Shown in pieces: positions 4,529 to 6,145 of a DNA stretch of 6,145 bases. Source of the DNA: STD1-80 sp043802745 (GTDB lineage: Bacteria; Patescibacteriota; Minisyncoccia; Minisyncoccales; CG1-02-41-26); assembly GCA_043802745.1 (NCBI GenBank), contig JAZDKU010000029.1, positions 1 to 6,145 on the forward strand, read 5' to 3'. A model generated the notes under the pieces. It saw only the letters and a list, made by a program, of their open reading frames with translations, was not told where the DNA came from and ran no database searches. The stretch's first letter is position 1; every line of letters begins with the position of its first letter. The position numbers and the translations under genes were made by a program.

Positions 4529-4561
4529 AAATCAGCACGGGCAGGCGAGCCTGTGTTTTTT
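4529..4561 (+). repeat. Repeat R5 of the hairpin-T6 family
   Basis: R5 reads AAATCAG, stem CACGGGC (4536-4542), loop AGGCGA, stem GCCTGTG (4549-4555), T6 (4556-4561), then GTTGC. The stem pairs at all seven positions with one G-U on the plus strand; read as minus-strand RNA that pair becomes an A-C mismatch. It lies 17 nt beyond the stop codon of the fibre gene. Confidence 0.88.
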
Positions 4562-4578
4562 GTTGCAAAATTTCAATT

Positions 4579-6145
4579 TTACTGGCAATCGTAAGGAATA
4601 CCGTTCCCCTGAATCGTGTCAACACACACCCAAATTTGTCCATCAACTGGCGTAAAGCCAACTTCGCTTGTTCTTGTTTCTATAATCAAACCGCCAGTTG
4701 CTTTTATCGGCCCGCCAACAACCTCTAACTTATTCGTCCCTGGATCTGCTGTGCCAATACCAACCTTGCCCTTTAATAAGGTTTTAGTAATTGAGTCAGC
4801 GCCAAGAACTACGGTGTTACTCCCAGCTCCAATAGCCGACGATCCAATAACTATTTCATTGGTACCCCCAGCAACACTGGCTCTGGTGTCATACCCCAAA
4901 AAGACAGAGTTATTTGATTCCTGGTTAACAGTACCAGCCGCCAGATACGCTCCAGCGTTTTTACCCATTGCTATATTATAAGCACCGGTGGTGTTAGAGA
5001 TGAGGGCAGAAACACCCATAGCTGAGTTGTTATACCCAGTGGTGTTAGAGCTGAGAGCAGCAGCACTCAGGGCTGAGTTGTTATACCCAGTGGTGTTAGC
5101 GAAGAGGGCATTTTGACCCATAGCTGAGTTGTTATACCCAGTGGTGTTAAAGTAGAGGGCATTAGGACCAATTACTGAATTACCATAGCCGATATTTTTG
5201 TTTCCACTAGTACCACCATAGCCTGCTTGGTAGCCAATGTATGTGTTATATCGTCCTTCACTCCCAGTCGTGTAGTCATTGTTAAACCCGGCCCGATAGC
5301 CCAGGCCAACATTATACCGCCCCTCTAAGTTGTTAAATGCTCCTTGACCTAAAAATGTATTGTAGTTCGCGCTGTCTGTTTTTAACAATTTTCCCAGATT
5401 AGAGCTAACAGACCAGTCGCCAGTTGACAATGCTTGTTGGTCAACATACTTTGTCCCATCGGTGTAAGTTAATCGCAACTGCGGATTTGCAGTGTCAAAA
5501 ATATCAAGCCTACGATCTGGGCCTCCCGTGCCAATGCCCACATTGCCACTACCACTAAAAAGCCAGTTAGCGCCTGTGTCATTGGCAAAATACATATTGC
5601 TATTAACTCCTGAACCATAACCAATCCAGCCCTGCCGAACAGTGCTGTCATAAAAATCAATATAGTTTACAGATGCAGGACCAACACTATTGTTATCTTG
5701 CAAACGTAATATGGAAGCAGGGGAAGAAATGTGCAAGTTGGCTGACGGGCTGGCCGTGCCAATCCCCACATTACCTGCTTTTAATCTCATAACTTCTGCA
5801 TTGTTAGCAAAAATAGCAGTTTCTGCGCCATATGCTTCTGCTGACAAAACAGCACCGTATCTGCTGGATAATAATAGTGGCTGAGCGGAATATCCTGAAG
5901 ATAATCTGGCATAATACCCAAGACCATACGCAGTATCATTAGCCGAAACCGACAAAGCTCCGCTCACTTGCAATTTGTCAGTCGGATTTGTTGAGCCAAT
6001 ACCCACATTGCCAGTAACGGCTAAGTTGTTGTTAACAAAGAAATTGCCATTGGCTGTGGCGCTAGCCCCATCGCTTAGCAGGGCATTGTTAGCTACCCAG
6101 GCAGTGCCATTATGACGAATGGTTTGGGTGTTCGAACCTGCGGGC
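4579..6145 (-). CDS. Fibre-like surface protein with VGIGT and YadA-head-like repeats (5' end outside window)
   Basis: The frame stays open to the right edge, giving 521 residues before the TAA at 4579-4581; the N-terminus is missing. An internal GTG at 6006 is not the start, because the 46 residues upstream continue the same style (R-H-N-G-T-A-W-V-A-N-N). Four V-G-I-G-[ST]-x-x-P motifs stand at about 47, 126, 202 and 461 of the fragment, each followed by a [KR/N]-L-x-[VI] strand, as in phage tail-fibre and surface-fibre proteins of CPR and Bacteroidetes. Residues ~316-383 hold 17-residue repeats (N-T-T-G-Y-N-N-S-A-M-G and variants) like YadA-type trimeric adhesin heads. The C-terminus has P-V-D-G-Q-I-W-V-C and a last C-Q, so two cysteines could form a disulfide. 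I infer a secreted or surface-exposed, probably trimeric fibre, perhaps for host-cell attachment. No signal peptide can be judged because the start is absent. Confidence 0.87.
   Translation of the reverse strand, partial: PAGSNTQTIRHNGTAWVANNALLSDGASATANGNFFVNNNLAVTGNVGIGSTNPTDKLQVSGALSVSANDTAYGLGYYARLSSGYSAQPLLLSSRYGAVLSAEAYGAETAIFANNAEVMRLKAGNVGIGTASPSANLHISSPASILRLQDNNSVGPASVNYIDFYDSTVRQGWIGYGSGVNSNMYFANDTGANWLFSGSGNVGIGTGGPDRRLDIFDTANPQLRLTYTDGTKYVDQQALSTGDWSVSSNLGKLLKTDSANYNTFLGQGAFNNLEGRYNVGLGYRAGFNNDYTTGSEGRYNTYIGYQAGYGGTSGNKNIGYGNSVIGPNALYFNTTGYNNSAMGQNALFANTTGYNNSALSAAALSSNTTGYNNSAMGVSALISNTTGAYNIAMGKNAGAYLAAGTVNQESNNSVFLGYDTRASVAGGTNEIVIGSSAIGAGSNTVVLGADSITKTLLKGKVGIGTADPGTNKLEVVGGPIKATGGLIIETRTSEVGFTPVDGQIWVCVDTIQGNGIPYDCQ
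4993..5196 (-). repeat. 51-bp tandem repeat inside the fibre gene (4 units)
   Basis: The triplet coding for Asn of N-T-T recurs at 4993, 5044, 5095 and 5146, a strict 51-bp period equal to 17 codons. Three units share a long near-identical DNA block around gttatacccagtggtgtta, suggesting recent duplication, while the outermost copies have diverged. The units encode the YadA-head-like turns of the fibre. Copy number may vary between strains. Confidence 0.85.

Noticed and set aside
1951..4561. Classical integron attC sites for R1-R5
   Set aside because: The repeats lack the GTTRRRY and RYYYAAC core sites, are shorter than attC, and carry a T6 tract typical of terminators. No integrase is visible in the window.
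1951..4561. CRISPR array
   Set aside because: The repeats are separated by whole genes at irregular distances of about 0.3-0.8 kb, not by uniform short spacers.
4616..4981. Plus-strand open frame of 121 codons inside the fibre gene
   Set aside because: It is a shadow of the repetitive minus-strand fibre gene, which has family motifs in frame. The plus-strand product is Pro/Thr/Val-rich with no start signal.
5572..5581. GCCTGTGT inside the fibre gene as a sixth repeat copy
   Set aside because: It matches only the right arm; there is no left arm, spacer or T-tract, so a chance match is likely.
4579..6006. GTG at 6006 as the start of the fibre gene
   Set aside because: The same frame continues open to the window edge with matching composition and motifs, so the true start is outside the window.

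Overview
The window looks like chromosomal sequence from a member of the Candidate Phyla Radiation (Patescibacteria, Parcubacteria-like). This is an inference from gene content. The genes are AT-rich, short and tightly packed. A fibre-like protein carries V-G-I-G-T-x-x-P repeats, there is a small 'TTIDDLAIMVQKGF' coiled-coil protein of a type I associate with this group, and there are two toxin-antitoxin operons, a LabA-like NYN protein and many starts without a clear Shine-Dalgarno. The reading frames fit the standard bacterial code (table 11), with TGA used as a stop.

Left part (1-1824): two divergent genes for exported proteins. The minus-strand gene runs off the left edge and encodes a signal peptide followed by a very cysteine-rich domain. 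The plus-strand gene at 721-1824 encodes a putative lipoprotein with no recognised domain. Between them lie a 10-bp inverted repeat and a possible promoter that would give an almost leaderless transcript.

Boundary (1840-1905): a 66-nt imperfect inverted repeat without a T-tract separates the plus-strand gene from a run of minus-strand genes.

Right part (1951-6145): a minus-strand array in transcription order 6145->1985: partial fibre protein, small coiled-coil protein, LabA-like NYN protein, vapBC-type operon and hepT-mntA-type operon. Five copies (R1-R5) of a short hairpin-T6 repeat separate these modules, so the layout resembles a cassette array. Every copy points the same way: the T-tract and the better RNA fold are on the plus strand, opposite to the genes. 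Four of the five copies lie at or within 17 nt of the 3' end of a minus-strand gene.

Between the NYN gene and the vapBC operon is a compact plus-strand unit at 3598-3678: a near-consensus promoter (TTGACA, 16 nt, TATACT) followed within about 50 nt by a strong UUCG-capped terminator. It predicts a tiny RNA of about 47 nt ending on the stop codon of the NYN gene.

The most interesting signals are the repeat family with its cassette-like arrangement, the tiny RNA locus and the cysteine-rich exported protein. The toxin-antitoxin calls are well supported by motifs; the roles of the repeats and the RNA are hypotheses.
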